Source: Sphingobacterium sp. SYP-B4668
Lineage (GTDB): Bacteria; Bacteroidota; Bacteroidia; Sphingobacteriales; Sphingobacteriaceae
Direction: 5' to 3'
Assembly: GCF_027627455.1 (NCBI RefSeq)
Contig: NZ_CP115483.1
Coordinates: 248,001-312,000 of the forward strand
DNA length: 64,000 bases
Shown: in pieces, positions 35,082 to 44,887 of the stretch
Position numbering within the stretch: position 1 is the first letter of the stretch
Layout: each line of letters begins with the position of its first letter
Translations under genes and position numbers: made by a program
The notes under the pieces: generated by a model
Told to the model about the DNA's origin: nothing
Seen by the model: the letters and a program-made list of their open reading frames with translations, nothing else
Databases searched by the model: none

Positions 35082-35672
35082 TTACATCCTGATTGACACG
35101 GATAGACAACAGAATAAGATGTAGATAAGTACATTCTTTCTTTTAAAAGTTTCCTTGAGAGTGGATATTGCCTTTGATCGCGCAAAATAGACATTGCTTG
35201 CAGTTGTATTGAGTCTAGCGCAAATTTCGTCTACATTAAGGTCTTCTAAATATGTCATTTTGAATACTGCCGCTTGTTGCTCGGGAAGCTTGTCCAATTC
35301 GGACACGATCAGTTGAGTCAATTCCACCCGAATTATCCTAGTCATGATGTCGTCATCCGCCATCGCAGTTTCCTCCTCGATCGCAACAGCATCCAAATAT
35401 CTCTTATACTGTGAGGAATCGATGTAGTCATAGCAAGCATTACGTGTGGCGATAAACAGAAAAGCCTTTATATTACACTCCTTTACTACCTTGTCTCGAC
35501 GCAACCAGAGCTTGAAAAAAGTATCAGATACAATTTCTTCAGCCATCTCCTTATTGTGAATGATTGAGCGCGCAAAGAAGCGCAGCTCTTTACCATATCT
35601 AGCCATCAGATATTTTAGGGCAGACTCACGGCCATTTTTAAAATCTTGAAAATATCCAATATCGGTTTTCAT
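35082..35672 (-). CDS. ECF-type RNA polymerase sigma factor (not adjacent to a FecR gene)
   Basis: This 196-residue sigma-70 family protein has region 2 ('EEIVSDTFFKLWLRRD', about 45-60) and region 4 ('LNVDEICARLNTTASNVYFA'). It ends in a hydrophobic tail ('VLIYILFCCLSVSIRM') of the kind often seen in Bacteroidota ECF factors. Usually such genes stand directly before a fecR anti-sigma gene, but here the neighbours are the esterase gene (upstream on the same strand) and araC (downstream). The only unpaired fecR in the window is at 44888-46087, at the other end of the same minus-strand locus, so the two may be partners. A terminator hairpin at 35722-35754 separates it from the esterase operon, so it has its own transcription start. 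Confidence 0.9.
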   Translation of the reverse strand: MKTDIGYFQDFKNGRESALKYLMARYGKELRFFARSIIHNKEMAEEIVSDTFFKLWLRRDKVVKECNIKAFLFIATRNACYDYIDSSQYKRYLDAVAIEEETAMADDDIMTRIIRVELTQLIVSELDKLPEQQAAVFKMTYLEDLNVDEICARLNTTASNVYFARSKAISTLKETFKRKNVLIYILFCCLSVSIRM

Positions 35673-35721
35673 CGAAAGCTTAATCTAGGTTAAAAAGGAG
35701 CTAACTACTAAATATAACAAA

Positions 35722-35754
35722 AATTTGATTGGAAGAAATACTTCCAATCAAATT
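35722..35754 (-). terminator. Terminator of the minus-strand SusC-esterase operon
   Basis: AATTTGATTGGAAG (35722-35735) and CTTCCAATCAAATT (35741-35754) form a perfect 14-bp stem with a 5-base loop. Read on the minus strand it is followed by TTTTTGTT. It lies between the esterase stop and the sigma-factor start. Confidence 0.75.
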
Positions 35755-35778
35755 GTGACTGTGTGATTTTTTTGTTCC

Positions 35779-37281
35779 TTACTTCTCCTCCTGAAGGTCT
35801 GCCCATGTATACGTCTTAAAGATGCTGACGGGCAGTCCACTACTACTGACCAGATTGCTGACCTTAGTATAACTCCATCCAAGCCGTGCCGCCGTAGGAC
35901 TTGGTACATTAGACGAGCTAAGTATAACCTTATTGCCCAAAATCTCTCCATGTGCAGGATAAAACTGTCTGTCTTCGCCTGCTATTTCAAATTGCGTAGG
36001 CGGTGCTCCATCTCTTGTCTTTAACCCTGCTTCTGCAAATTTAAAATCAATTATCATCTTACTTCCATCATGGGTTAATCGGTCAAAAACCGGAGATCGA
36101 TCACCTTCGGGTCTGTTATATTTATCCGCTAATGCTAGATAGGCGAATCGTAACCCGACATCTCTTTTATTCTTGGGATGTATATCCTCTAAATCGGCTA
36201 TATCATCATTGCTGATCAAGCCACTATGTGCTATTTTTGTACTGGCCTGAAGTTGTGCGAATCGCATATTGGGATTGGCATAATTGGTCTTGAAATCATA
36301 CATGCGTTTGTAAGGGCATATTTGGGCTATGTAAAAAGAAAAGTCCTTTGCTGATTTGTTCCATAAGGTCCGCCAACTTTGGACCAACGTCTCTAACAAC
36401 TCTGGATAGTATGCTGGATTGTCCATATTGGCCTCTCCTTGATACCATATGGCTCCAGTGACAGGTATATCGTGTAACGGATAGATCATCGCATTGTACG
36501 CCGAGCCTATCTTAAATGGTGAAAAGGGATCGGCTCGTGGCTGTTTATCTTGGAGTAATGCGGCGTCACGTATAGAAGACTGGGCCAGTATAGCATTACG
36601 TTCGGCCCAAACCTCTCCCGTGGTGTCGCCCCAGCTGGCGTTGATAATCCCAATGGGCACCTGGAGGGTCTGTCGGAGATGTTTGGCAAAATAGTAACCT
36701 ACAGCACTGAACCATTCTAAAGAGCCGGCAGCACATTTTTGCCACGTGGCATTCAATTTGTTGGTCGGGATGTCCGACTGTACCTGTTGTACATTCAATA
36801 AGCGTATCCCATTCGATGCATCCGCCTTGAGCATCTCATCCAATCCACCGAGCGCATCTTTCATTGGATACCACATATTTGATTGGCCGGAGCATAGCCA
36901 CACTTCACCGATCAAAATGTCGTTGAATGTCAAACTACTTTTTCCAGATACCTTAATCGATTGTACTGTAAAACTGCCTGCCGGTGTACGAATGGTCTTA
37001 GACCATTTGCCTGACTGATCCACCTTAACTTCTTCGGGAGTTAAATCTTCCCAACTCGTCGCAATGGTTACGTATTGGTCTGGGGTTCCAATCCCGGATA
37101 TGGTAAAATTGCTGTTTTGCTGCAATACCATGTTGCTTTGGAGATTATTTTTGACCTCCAGTTTGGATGATGCTGTTTTGTCGGGCTCAGTTGGCGTAGG
37201 CATATCCCCACCTCTCGAATCCGAACATCCCAGTACAAACAACCAGCAGTATATTCCAAAGAAAATTTTCCTATTCATCAT
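35779..37281 (-). CDS. Sialate O-acetylesterase-like (SASA/SGNH) lipoprotein
   Basis: This 500-residue protein has lipobox 'FVLGC' with Cys19. The SGNH nucleophile is Ser134 in 'WLCSGQSNMWYPM'; 'GIINASWGDTTGEVW' is block II, 'AIWYQGEANMD' block III, and 'DIHPKNKRDVG' supplies the Asp/His pair. The SASA family includes sialate 9-O-acetylesterases and acetyl xylan esterases, so the name does not prove sialic acid. With a clan GH-A glycosidase next to it (5 bases away), removal of acetyl groups from a plant-type or bacterial polysaccharide is likely. It is the last gene of the minus-strand operon and is followed by a clear terminator. Two Met codons in a row leave the exact start open by three bases. 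Confidence 0.9.
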   Translation of the reverse strand: MMNRKIFFGIYCWLFVLGCSDSRGGDMPTPTEPDKTASSKLEVKNNLQSNMVLQQNSNFTISGIGTPDQYVTIATSWEDLTPEEVKVDQSGKWSKTIRTPAGSFTVQSIKVSGKSSLTFNDILIGEVWLCSGQSNMWYPMKDALGGLDEMLKADASNGIRLLNVQQVQSDIPTNKLNATWQKCAAGSLEWFSAVGYYFAKHLRQTLQVPIGIINASWGDTTGEVWAERNAILAQSSIRDAALLQDKQPRADPFSPFKIGSAYNAMIYPLHDIPVTGAIWYQGEANMDNPAYYPELLETLVQSWRTLWNKSAKDFSFYIAQICPYKRMYDFKTNYANPNMRFAQLQASTKIAHSGLISNDDIADLEDIHPKNKRDVGLRFAYLALADKYNRPEGDRSPVFDRLTHDGSKMIIDFKFAEAGLKTRDGAPPTQFEIAGEDRQFYPAHGEILGNKVILSSSNVPSPTAARLGWSYTKVSNLVSSSGLPVSIFKTYTWADLQEEK

Positions 37282-37286
37282 ATTTC

Positions 37287-38786
37287 CTATTGCATTGTGG
37301 TAATCAATATAAGAGAGCGACCTGGTAGCTGGATGGTAAAGCCATCATCTTTTTGTAAGGTAATATTCTCTACGCTATTAGGTACTGCAAAGCCCTTACT
37401 GTCTTTCGCTCCGTCAAAATTTGCACCATCACGTGCTATGTATTTATATACTTTGGCGCCTTGAAGTTTTAATTGTTCTTCAGATTTGAGTTGAAGGGTG
37501 TATTCCGAAGCATGGGAATTCACTAGAGCAACCGTTGTCTGTCCATTCTTCCTGGCACTTACTGCCTGAAGTCCTTTCTTAGCGGGGATATCTATCGGAT
37601 ATATGGTGCTTCCATTGGGGAAATAACGGCATAATAATGACATCGGATAAAACCATGGTCGGATAGCTTCATCAGCAGCACCCCCAAATCTTTCTTCACC
37701 CAATATATTCCAAAAGCCCCAGCGCTTCAGTTTATCTTGATCCGTATCGCTGTACATCGCATCATCCATATTCCACAATATCACACCATTATAACCAGCC
37801 AACATATTCTGTACGACGGCATCTGCTACATCGACACCATAAAAAGCATCATAAATCATCATATTCGAATCATCTCCAGCAAATGGGTCTGCATTGATTC
37901 GTGCGGTATTCGTAGCTCCGTGGGCCGAGTTGGGATTGTATTTGAAACCTAGCTCGCCCATAATCATCGCTTTGCCCGCAGGGACAATGCTACGATAGTG
38001 TTCGATTACCTGACGATAAGAACCTCCCTTGACCTGGTCATCTGTTGGATACGAATGGATATCATAGGCGTGTATCCTATCTCCAAAATATGCGGCAGGT
38101 CTAGTAATCCAATCACTTAGGCTCACGTCATTCCAAATAGCAACATCCGGAGCAATGACTTCGATGCGCTTATCAAGCCCCTTGGTCTGCATAAGGGTCA
38201 ATATTTCGTCATAGGTCCGTTGCCACAGACTATAATCGCCTCCAATAGAAGACCAGTCTCCAGCAGGCTCATTACACATGTTGTAGTATTTGAGACATGT
38301 ATAACCACGGATGTCGAGTAGATATTTCAGAAAATCCGTTGAGCGCTCTAGCCAAGCGACATCTACATCACCATTTGATAGTGCTTTCTCTCCCCATTCG
38401 CCATACATGACCTGTATTCCGTTCGCTTGACAGAAATCTAGGATCTTAAACAAGATACCTTCGCTAATCTCGGGTGAGTAGATTCCATTTTGATAATAAT
38501 TCCATCCTTGGGAAGCCATTATCCGCACTAAACCTGGTCGTAAAAATTGAACACGCTCTTGAAGCACTTGCCAGTCTGCTGTACTGAAAGTAGATGCCCC
38601 AGTCCAGCGCGAGATATTGTCATATCCACCCCATTGAGGACCGATACCGACAAAAGGTATGCTCGTGACCGGGGTAGAGCGAATAAGGAGATCATTGTTG
38701 ATATTCTTTGGTTTCATCAACGTATCCTGACAACCAAATGTCGCGCTGATAAACATCACAAAGCAAATAACGGTATGTATTTTCAT
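37287..38786 (-). CDS. Clan GH-A glycoside hydrolase lipoprotein (cellulase-superfamily TIM barrel)
   Basis: This 499-residue protein has lipobox 'SATFGC' with Cys19. The barrel has the clan GH-A pattern: acid/base Glu173 in 'KYYNMCNEPAGDW' at the end of strand 4 (N-E-P) and nucleophile Glu278 in 'IMGELGFKY' at strand 7. The C-terminal ~110 residues form a beta-sandwich ('GQTTVALVNSHASEYTLQL'), an arrangement seen in GH30, GH39 and some GH5-like enzymes. I cannot fix the family by eye; endo-acting hydrolysis of a beta-linked polysaccharide such as xylan, mannan or glucan is plausible. The ATG at 38786 fits the lipoprotein signal; an upstream ATG (38810) adds eight residues. The neighbour is an SGNH esterase, so substrate deacylation and chain cleavage probably work together. 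Confidence 0.85.
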   Translation of the reverse strand: MKIHTVICFVMFISATFGCQDTLMKPKNINNDLLIRSTPVTSIPFVGIGPQWGGYDNISRWTGASTFSTADWQVLQERVQFLRPGLVRIMASQGWNYYQNGIYSPEISEGILFKILDFCQANGIQVMYGEWGEKALSNGDVDVAWLERSTDFLKYLLDIRGYTCLKYYNMCNEPAGDWSSIGGDYSLWQRTYDEILTLMQTKGLDKRIEVIAPDVAIWNDVSLSDWITRPAAYFGDRIHAYDIHSYPTDDQVKGGSYRQVIEHYRSIVPAGKAMIMGELGFKYNPNSAHGATNTARINADPFAGDDSNMMIYDAFYGVDVADAVVQNMLAGYNGVILWNMDDAMYSDTDQDKLKRWGFWNILGEERFGGAADEAIRPWFYPMSLLCRYFPNGSTIYPIDIPAKKGLQAVSARKNGQTTVALVNSHASEYTLQLKSEEQLKLQGAKVYKYIARDGANFDGAKDSKGFAVPNSVENITLQKDDGFTIQLPGRSLILITTMQ

Positions 38787-38813
38787 TGTATTTACGTTTT
38801 TGAGATTCATAGT

Positions 38814-39767
38814 CTATTCTGAAATTTTCTTAATCTGGACCCAGTATTTTTTTGCATTTTCCACAAATCGCTCCCTATCCTTATAAATATCTATCCAAAT
38901 GAATGTGGGCTGAAGTTCAAACTCAAAGGCCTTGTCTTTTATGATGATGGAATTGTTGTAATCGTCAAGTGCAAGGGTGCTACTTGCTATGAACTTGGCC
39001 GTAGACACCAAAGATGTTGAAGAGAAGGTGATGGTACCTTGCTTAGAGTTACGTTTCCACGTGCCTTCTCCAATCGGTATTTTGCGGTATTTACTGTTGA
39101 CATCTATCGGCACAGCTGCGCCATCCGGATCATCTACAAAGATGAAATTGGCATACTTATTATCAGGGCCAGCATCATGTACTACTTTGCCGTAAGCATC
39201 TCCTTCTTCAGTAATTCCTTCTAGACTAAAAGTCAAAGTATTGTCGTATTCCGCAAGAGGTCCTGATCCGTCTGGCTTCCAGTTCCAACTGCGCTCGGCC
39301 ATACTTGGATGGGCAGCTGCACCACCATATTCTGGCCATGCGCCGCCATACACGGATAAGGTCGAGATTTGCCAAGTACCGACCAATTCGTCAGAGAATG
39401 GGATATAGGATATCTTCCATATCCTATCTTGACCCGATTTTGAAGTGACCTTGATTTGTGCCGTCTGCTTATCATCAAAAGTCAATATCTGGTCCTTCAA
39501 GATATCTGAAGACGCACCGTAGGACAGCTCAAGCTCCTTTATCTTTATATTTTCGGCGTCACCAGCAGTCTGATTGTACATAAAGGTAATCTCGCCGTTC
39601 TGATTTTCATCTCTTTGTATCGTTGCGCTTCCCACTTGATTTTCAAATGTAATCTGCAGGATAGCCCGTTCGTTGTTCCAAGCCTCGTTGCGTATCTCTT
39701 TCATTAAATCCTTCTTGCAAGAAGCCAACGTGGATAGCATCAAAACTATGATCAATTTTGCTTTCAT
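38814..39767 (-). CDS. Surface lipoprotein of unknown function in SusC/SusD operon
   Basis: This 317-residue lipoprotein has lipobox 'STLASC' with Cys17. Residues about 25-125 look like an Ig-like or DUF5018-type domain ('GQDRIWKISY' repeats of beta strands). The rest ('ELVGTWQISTLSVYGGAWPE', 'GEGTWKRNSKQGTITFSS') resembles a lipocalin-like beta-barrel with Gly-Thr-Trp turns. I recognise no catalytic residues. It stands where SusE/SusF-type glycan-binding proteins stand, directly after SusD and before the glycosidase, so surface glycan binding is the likely role. The ATG at 39767 begins the signal peptide and lies five bases after the SusD stop. Confidence 0.75.
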   Translation of the reverse strand: MKAKLIIVLMLSTLASCKKDLMKEIRNEAWNNERAILQITFENQVGSATIQRDENQNGEITFMYNQTAGDAENIKIKELELSYGASSDILKDQILTFDDKQTAQIKVTSKSGQDRIWKISYIPFSDELVGTWQISTLSVYGGAWPEYGGAAAHPSMAERSWNWKPDGSGPLAEYDNTLTFSLEGITEEGDAYGKVVHDAGPDNKYANFIFVDDPDGAAVPIDVNSKYRKIPIGEGTWKRNSKQGTITFSSTSLVSTAKFIASSTLALDDYNNSIIIKDKAFEFELQPTFIWIDIYKDRERFVENAKKYWVQIKKISE

Positions 39768-39771
39768 AAAT

Positions 39772-41268
39772 CTAATTTCTTGGTATGTTGGGATTGAGGT
39801 CAACTTCTTTTTGTGGGATAGGATAATAGGCGGCTTGCTCTTCCGACATTCCAGAGGCTGCAGCACGAGGGTCTGTGCGGATAAGTAAAGCCTTGCGTCT
39901 TAAATCCTGCAATCTCTTGCCTTCGAATGCTAGCTCAAAGCCCCGTTCCTTGAATACAGCGTTACGAAAATCCGTCGTACTCAAGTTGACTGGTAGATCG
40001 TCCAATCCTGCTCGTCTACGAAGTGCATTGACCCAGTGATAACCTTCGGGGCTAGGCCCAGTTGCTTCGGCATATACAAGGGCAACTTCGGAAAACCGAA
40101 TGAGGAATGGACGTGTACTGGATTTGACCCCCACAAAATCTGGATCTATATATTTTCGGGTCAAAAAGTAATCGTTCAATTCAGAAGTACTCCCATCAGC
40201 CTTGGTATAAAATCGCTTTGTCATCAATTGAGTCTTGCGTTTATCCATGGGGTCAAAGCTATTGGCGTACAATTCTGTGGTAACAAATACACCCCACCCC
40301 ATATTCGTCGCTTGAGTATATCCTCCATCCGGATCGGCGAACCATAGGCTTGTTCCATTCTTGTATGGGATGAACATCTTGTCTATAGAAGAAAAATTAC
40401 CTTCATCTACACCACTTTTATCCATAGACATAATGAAAATATGCTCGGGTCCTCCTGGTTTGCGGGTGTCGTAGATACTTATCAGGTCAGGCGATAAGCT
40501 ATAGGTCGATTGATCATACAATACTTTACGTGACCAATCCGCAGCAAACTGATACATCTCAGACACATCTTTATCCATCTCTTTATAACCAGCAACTCCA
40601 TTTTCCTTGGAAGAGGCAATACTGAGATATACCTTTGCCAGTAGGGCCTGTGCAGCGACTTTGTCCACTCTTCCTACTATTCGCCGAATGGACATCCGTT
40701 TCTCCGCCTCTATACAATCGGCGATGATAAAATCATATAATTCGTCGAAATCTTTGGGCATTGGTGCCACAGTCTGCGACGCAGACGTGATAGCGCTCTT
40801 ATGAAGAGGCACTAATCCATACATCTGGATGAGATGGTAATAGTTCCAGGCTCTCAGAAAGTACGCTTCACCCAACACACTACTTTTGAAGTCTTCACTC
40901 AGATTGCTGTTGATGACGTTGTCGATGACTGCATTTGACCTGTTTATGGCAATGTAGCAGTACTTGTAGTACAGCTCCAATTGTTCATTTTCTCGGAATA
41001 AGGTATAGTCCCAACGATTGATCTCTTGTGAACCAAATCCCTCTTCTCCTTTCACATCACAGCTTTCCGTGGCTAGTTCATTAATATAGAATATTGCCCG
41101 TACATACTCATTGTATGAAAAAGTATTATAGGCGTAAAAAAGAGCGGATTCAGCATCCTCATTTGTTTTGTAAAAATTCTCCTCGGAATAGAATCCATAA
41201 GGTTCCTCTTCAAGGTCGCACCCCACTAATAGCGTGCATATGGTCAATAATATTAAATATCTGTACAT
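39772..41268 (-). CDS. SusD/RagB-family lipoprotein, pair 3
   Basis: This 498-residue lipoprotein has lipobox 'LLVGC' with Cys17. 'GEAYFLRAWNYYHLIQMYGL' and the C-terminal 'VFKERGFELAFEGKRLQDLR' are SusD signatures. It follows its SusC partner at once on the minus strand (10 bases) and is the surface glycan-binding subunit of that transporter. The ATG at 41268 is chosen for the signal peptide; a further in-frame Met lies upstream, inside the end of susC. Confidence 0.93.
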   Translation of the reverse strand: MYRYLILLTICTLLVGCDLEEEPYGFYSEENFYKTNEDAESALFYAYNTFSYNEYVRAIFYINELATESCDVKGEEGFGSQEINRWDYTLFRENEQLELYYKYCYIAINRSNAVIDNVINSNLSEDFKSSVLGEAYFLRAWNYYHLIQMYGLVPLHKSAITSASQTVAPMPKDFDELYDFIIADCIEAEKRMSIRRIVGRVDKVAAQALLAKVYLSIASSKENGVAGYKEMDKDVSEMYQFAADWSRKVLYDQSTYSLSPDLISIYDTRKPGGPEHIFIMSMDKSGVDEGNFSSIDKMFIPYKNGTSLWFADPDGGYTQATNMGWGVFVTTELYANSFDPMDKRKTQLMTKRFYTKADGSTSELNDYFLTRKYIDPDFVGVKSSTRPFLIRFSEVALVYAEATGPSPEGYHWVNALRRRAGLDDLPVNLSTTDFRNAVFKERGFELAFEGKRLQDLRRKALLIRTDPRAAASGMSEEQAAYYPIPQKEVDLNPNIPRN

Positions 41269-41278
41269 ATAAAAATCT

Positions 41279-44200
41279 TTAAAATGTAAAATCAATACCA
41301 AATGAGAACATTCTCAACTTGGGATAACCTCCGCCATAGCGCCCGTTGAGCCCTACCTCTGGGTCGTATCCTTCAAACTTGGTGAATGTATACAGGTTTT
41401 CGGCATTGATGGATACACGAGCCTGTTTTATCCATTTTTGAGTGGGTGTGGGGATGTTGTAGCCGACATTGACATTTTGGATTCGAAGAAAACTTCCGTC
41501 CTTTACGAACCAATCGGACGTATAATGCAATCTTCCTTGTCGTACGCTTGGGTACTCGGTACTGGGATTGTCCGGCGTCCAGCGCAGAGGAACGTACAAA
41601 GCCGAATTGTACATACCGCTCCATAGGACATCATTTCCAAATACGCCATTTAGGAAGACGCTCATATCTAATCTCTTATATCTGAAATTAAGATTCAAGC
41701 TCGCCATGAAATCAGGATTCGGATCTCCAATGGCGGTCCTATCTTTAGTGTCAAAAACTCCATCTTGATTCAAATCGGCATATAGGAACTCACCCGCTCG
41801 AGCCTCAGCGCCCACAAGTCCTGCTGCCTCTCCCTCTTGATCCGATTGGACAATGCCATTTACCCGATATCCGTAAAAGACATTGACAGGCAAGCCCACA
41901 GCTAAGATATTGGATGAAGGTTCTCGAAAAGGATCCATGCCTCCACCATAGTACTCATAATAGGTATCTGATAAGAAGTCTTTGTTAAGCCCTGAGCTGA
42001 TTGCATCGCCTAAGCTGACCACTTTGTTTATATTTCTGGAGAATATAAATGTACCCGACAGTTCCCAATCTTGCTTACGAATAATGTTGCCCGTGAAAGT
42101 AAGCTCAATACCTTTGTTATTGATTTCCCCGTCATTGACCCACATACGGTCGTATCCCGAACTCAATGTCAGATACCGTTCACGTAGCAAGTCATACGTG
42201 TTTTTGCTATAATAGTCTACCGTAACTCCTAGCCGATTTTTTAAAAATGAAAAATCTGCCCCTATGTTATATTGTGCTGTTGTCTCCCAACGTAAATCCT
42301 TATTAGGTATACCTCCCCACTCTTTGTACCGTCCTCCGACACCCGTATTTCCAATGATATAGCCAGGGCCTATTGCCGTATTCCAAGCCCCGTCGGTATA
42401 GAATGTCTCGATTCCGTAGCGACTCAATGTCTGATAGGGCGATATCCCTTGATTTCCTGATACACCATAGCTCGCCCGTAGTTTGAACTCGTCAAATACC
42501 TGTAAATCCTTTATAAATTGTTCTTGATGCAGTTTCCAACTAATAGCCCCAGATGGAAAGTAAGCCCATTTATGGTTTGTGCTAAATTTGGAAGACCCGT
42601 CCGTACGCATGGTAAGCGTCAAAAGATACTTGTCCATGAAAGCATAATTTACACGTCCAAAATAAGAGAGTAATTTGGTCTCTGTCTGTGCATTACGATG
42701 ACGATTTAGTTCTGGAGCTCCAGACGCCATATTCTCATTATTCAACGTTCCATTTTTAAAATTATAGGACTCCATGGCCGAACTCCGAGCATGAGAATAC
42801 TCATAAGAATGTCCCAGCATAGCGGTAATATCATGGTTTTGCTTCACTAGCTTTTGATAAGTCAAGTAGGTATCCACCGTGTATACCTGTCCCATCCAAT
42901 TGTCAAGGTAAGCGGCCCCCTTGTTATTGGTCCCTGCTTCTGTATACCGATCGGGTTCATAACGATCTTGTATCGAAGCTCCGTACTTGTAGTTGAGCTG
43001 CGACTTCAGACTTAGTCCAGGATACAGTTGCAGATCCAGTAGCCATGAGGAGATGACATCCGTTCCCTTAGCAATATTTTTACGATTGTCCGTCCAAGCC
43101 ATCGGATGACTGTAATCGGCATTCCCTTCTAAAAAATAACTCCCATCGTCATTATATATTGGCCATAGGGGGTTGCGCCAGTAAGCTAACCCTGTATTCG
43201 TCCGGCGATTGTCTTTTGATAGGTTGTTAAATGCGCTGATATTTAGATATTTGTTAAACTGATGTTTGATATTCGAACTCACGATCTGTTTACCATAATT
43301 ATCCCGGATATAGGAACCTTCCTGCAGCAGGTTATTTGCACTCAGTGTAAAGGAGGTCTTGTCGTTGGCCGTGGCCAGCGATATGGTCGATGTATTATTC
43401 ATCGGATTGTCCCTAAAGACTACTTTGGACCAGTCCGTAAAATATGGCCAAGCGCCACTCTGGACTTCATCGACCGACGGGAAGTAGATCCCGGTGGAGT
43501 TGACCGAGCCTATATAGAGCGGGGGCATGTTGCCATTTATTTTGGCCTCATTGTCCAATTGTGCCATCAACGCTGGGTCTGTCCATTGAATGAATTCAGA
43601 TGTAAACTGGGATAAGGTCGTTTGATGTTTGATGTGGATGTCGGTTTGTCCGTTCTTAGCTTTCTTGGTTGTGACCATGATGACCCCATTTGCTCCCCTA
43701 GATCCGTATATGGATGATGCCGAAGCATCTTTTAGAACTTCTACTGAAACGATATCAGCTGGGTTAATCTGCTTGAGATTACCCGCATCACCGATGGGAA
43801 ACCCATCGACCACAATCAATGGCGCGTTGGATCCTCTTAGAGAGCTTCCTCCCCGTATCCTCACAGTCGTCCCGGCTCCCGGGTCTTGAGAAGTCTTGAC
43901 CACGTGAAGGCCCGCCGCTCGTCCCTGCAATAGCCCCTCAATAGAATTTGCTGGAATATCTCGAATTTCTTCCGTTTTTACATTGGTCACCGAACCTGTT
44001 ACATCTTTCTTTCTCATCGTACCATATCCTACCACGACCACCTCATCCAGATTATCGATAGAGGCTTTTAAAGTCACATTTGCTGTGTTGCTAGCGCCAA
44101 TCCGTATTTCATGCCTATCGTAACCGATCATACTGAAGAATAAAGCATCCCCCGTTGATGTTACGACGATACTATAACTTCCATTATCATCTGTCGAAGT

Positions 44201-44695
44201 TACATTGGAAGACTGTGAAGCCCGTATCGTCACACCTGAAATAGGCACTCCCTGCGAATCCACTACCTGACCGGTGATGATGCGCTCTTGCGCTTGTGCA
44301 GGAACCATCTCCATTGATGAGACCGTCTTTGGATTTATAGGCCTTGGTTTTAAGATGATTGTGCCAGCACTGATTACCCAACCTACCGGTTGGTCGCGCA
44401 GGATTTCTTCCATGGCCTGCTCCACATCCATGTTCTGTACATTGGCGCTTACGGCCAGTTTGGCAAGATCCCTTCCATAAAGGAAAAAAGGATATCCAGA
44501 CTGATCTTGGACACTCTTCATAATTTTTGATAAGGGCAAATTCTTTGCACTGATACTGATTTTTTGTGCAGCGCTGGGATGAGCGAACACTTGGAAAGCA
44601 GTCAAAAACATAATATATACCACTAGTTTCATAGCCAGAATACATCGGAATGCCAAAGGCCAAAATCGGTCTTTAACATATTCATAAAAAATCAT
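41279..44695 (-). CDS. SusC/RagA-type TonB-dependent transporter with STN domain, pair 3
   Basis: This 1138-residue protein has a signal peptide ('LVVYIMFLTAFQVFA'), then an STN (secretin/TonB N-terminal) domain at about residues 46-118 ('LPLSKIMKSVQDQSGYPFFL'), a carboxypeptidase-D regulatory-like domain ('ITGQVVDSQGVPISGVTI'), the TonB box 'LDEVVVVGYG', plug and barrel. The STN domain is the part that signals substrate binding to a FecR anti-sigma factor, and a fecR gene lies directly upstream (44888-46087). This locus is thus controlled by sigma/anti-sigma signalling, unlike pairs 1 and 2. A 7-3-7 inverted repeat and a hairpin lie between fecR and this gene. Confidence 0.94.
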   Translation of the reverse strand: MIFYEYVKDRFWPLAFRCILAMKLVVYIMFLTAFQVFAHPSAAQKISISAKNLPLSKIMKSVQDQSGYPFFLYGRDLAKLAVSANVQNMDVEQAMEEILRDQPVGWVISAGTIILKPRPINPKTVSSMEMVPAQAQERIITGQVVDSQGVPISGVTIRASQSSNVTSTDDNGSYSIVVTSTGDALFFSMIGYDRHEIRIGASNTANVTLKASIDNLDEVVVVGYGTMRKKDVTGSVTNVKTEEIRDIPANSIEGLLQGRAAGLHVVKTSQDPGAGTTVRIRGGSSLRGSNAPLIVVDGFPIGDAGNLKQINPADIVSVEVLKDASASSIYGSRGANGVIMVTTKKAKNGQTDIHIKHQTTLSQFTSEFIQWTDPALMAQLDNEAKINGNMPPLYIGSVNSTGIYFPSVDEVQSGAWPYFTDWSKVVFRDNPMNNTSTISLATANDKTSFTLSANNLLQEGSYIRDNYGKQIVSSNIKHQFNKYLNISAFNNLSKDNRRTNTGLAYWRNPLWPIYNDDGSYFLEGNADYSHPMAWTDNRKNIAKGTDVISSWLLDLQLYPGLSLKSQLNYKYGASIQDRYEPDRYTEAGTNNKGAAYLDNWMGQVYTVDTYLTYQKLVKQNHDITAMLGHSYEYSHARSSAMESYNFKNGTLNNENMASGAPELNRHRNAQTETKLLSYFGRVNYAFMDKYLLTLTMRTDGSSKFSTNHKWAYFPSGAISWKLHQEQFIKDLQVFDEFKLRASYGVSGNQGISPYQTLSRYGIETFYTDGAWNTAIGPGYIIGNTGVGGRYKEWGGIPNKDLRWETTAQYNIGADFSFLKNRLGVTVDYYSKNTYDLLRERYLTLSSGYDRMWVNDGEINNKGIELTFTGNIIRKQDWELSGTFIFSRNINKVVSLGDAISSGLNKDFLSDTYYEYYGGGMDPFREPSSNILAVGLPVNVFYGYRVNGIVQSDQEGEAAGLVGAEARAGEFLYADLNQDGVFDTKDRTAIGDPNPDFMASLNLNFRYKRLDMSVFLNGVFGNDVLWSGMYNSALYVPLRWTPDNPSTEYPSVRQGRLHYTSDWFVKDGSFLRIQNVNVGYNIPTPTQKWIKQARVSINAENLYTFTKFEGYDPEVGLNGRYGGGYPKLRMFSFGIDFTF

Positions 44696-44741
44696 AAGTT
44701 TGTATCGTTTGATAGTGTTAAAAAATGAGGTTGCTAATTGA

Positions 44742-44758
44742 TTTGATAGCTTATCAAA
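44742..44758. repeat. Inverted repeat TTTGATA-N3-TATCAAA upstream of susC pair 3
   Basis: Two perfect 7-bp arms (44742-44748 and 44752-44758) flank GCT, 47 bp upstream of the susC start on the minus strand. It could be part of an operator or of the sigma-dependent promoter. No copy was seen in front of the other susC genes. Confidence 0.35.
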
Positions 44759-44763
44759 CTTAT

Positions 44764-44794
44764 CCGGATAGAGTCGCCACTCTATCCGGTTTTG
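44764..44794 (+). terminator. Strong hairpin between fecR and susC of locus 3
   Basis: CCGGATAGAGT (44764-44774) and ACTCTATCCGG (44779-44789) form a perfect 11-bp stem with a 4-base loop. TTTTGTTT follows on the plus strand, so it reads best as a plus-strand terminator, though no plus-strand gene ends here. On the minus strand it lies between fecR and susC and may stabilise or attenuate the transcript. Confidence 0.5.
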
Positions 44795-44887
44795 TTTAAG
44801 CTATTCCTATTCTCGTCTAGAGATAAAATCGTAAGTGTTTCATAACTTGTTTACATTTGGTCAATAATTGGTTTATATACGCTGAAA

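Noticed and set aside
35779..37281. Sialic-acid degradation suggested by the sialate O-acetylesterase-like gene together with the sialidase-fold genes
   Set aside because: The esterase belongs to a different operon, on the other strand with a different regulator. The family also includes acetyl xylan esterases, and no sialic-acid catabolic gene is present.
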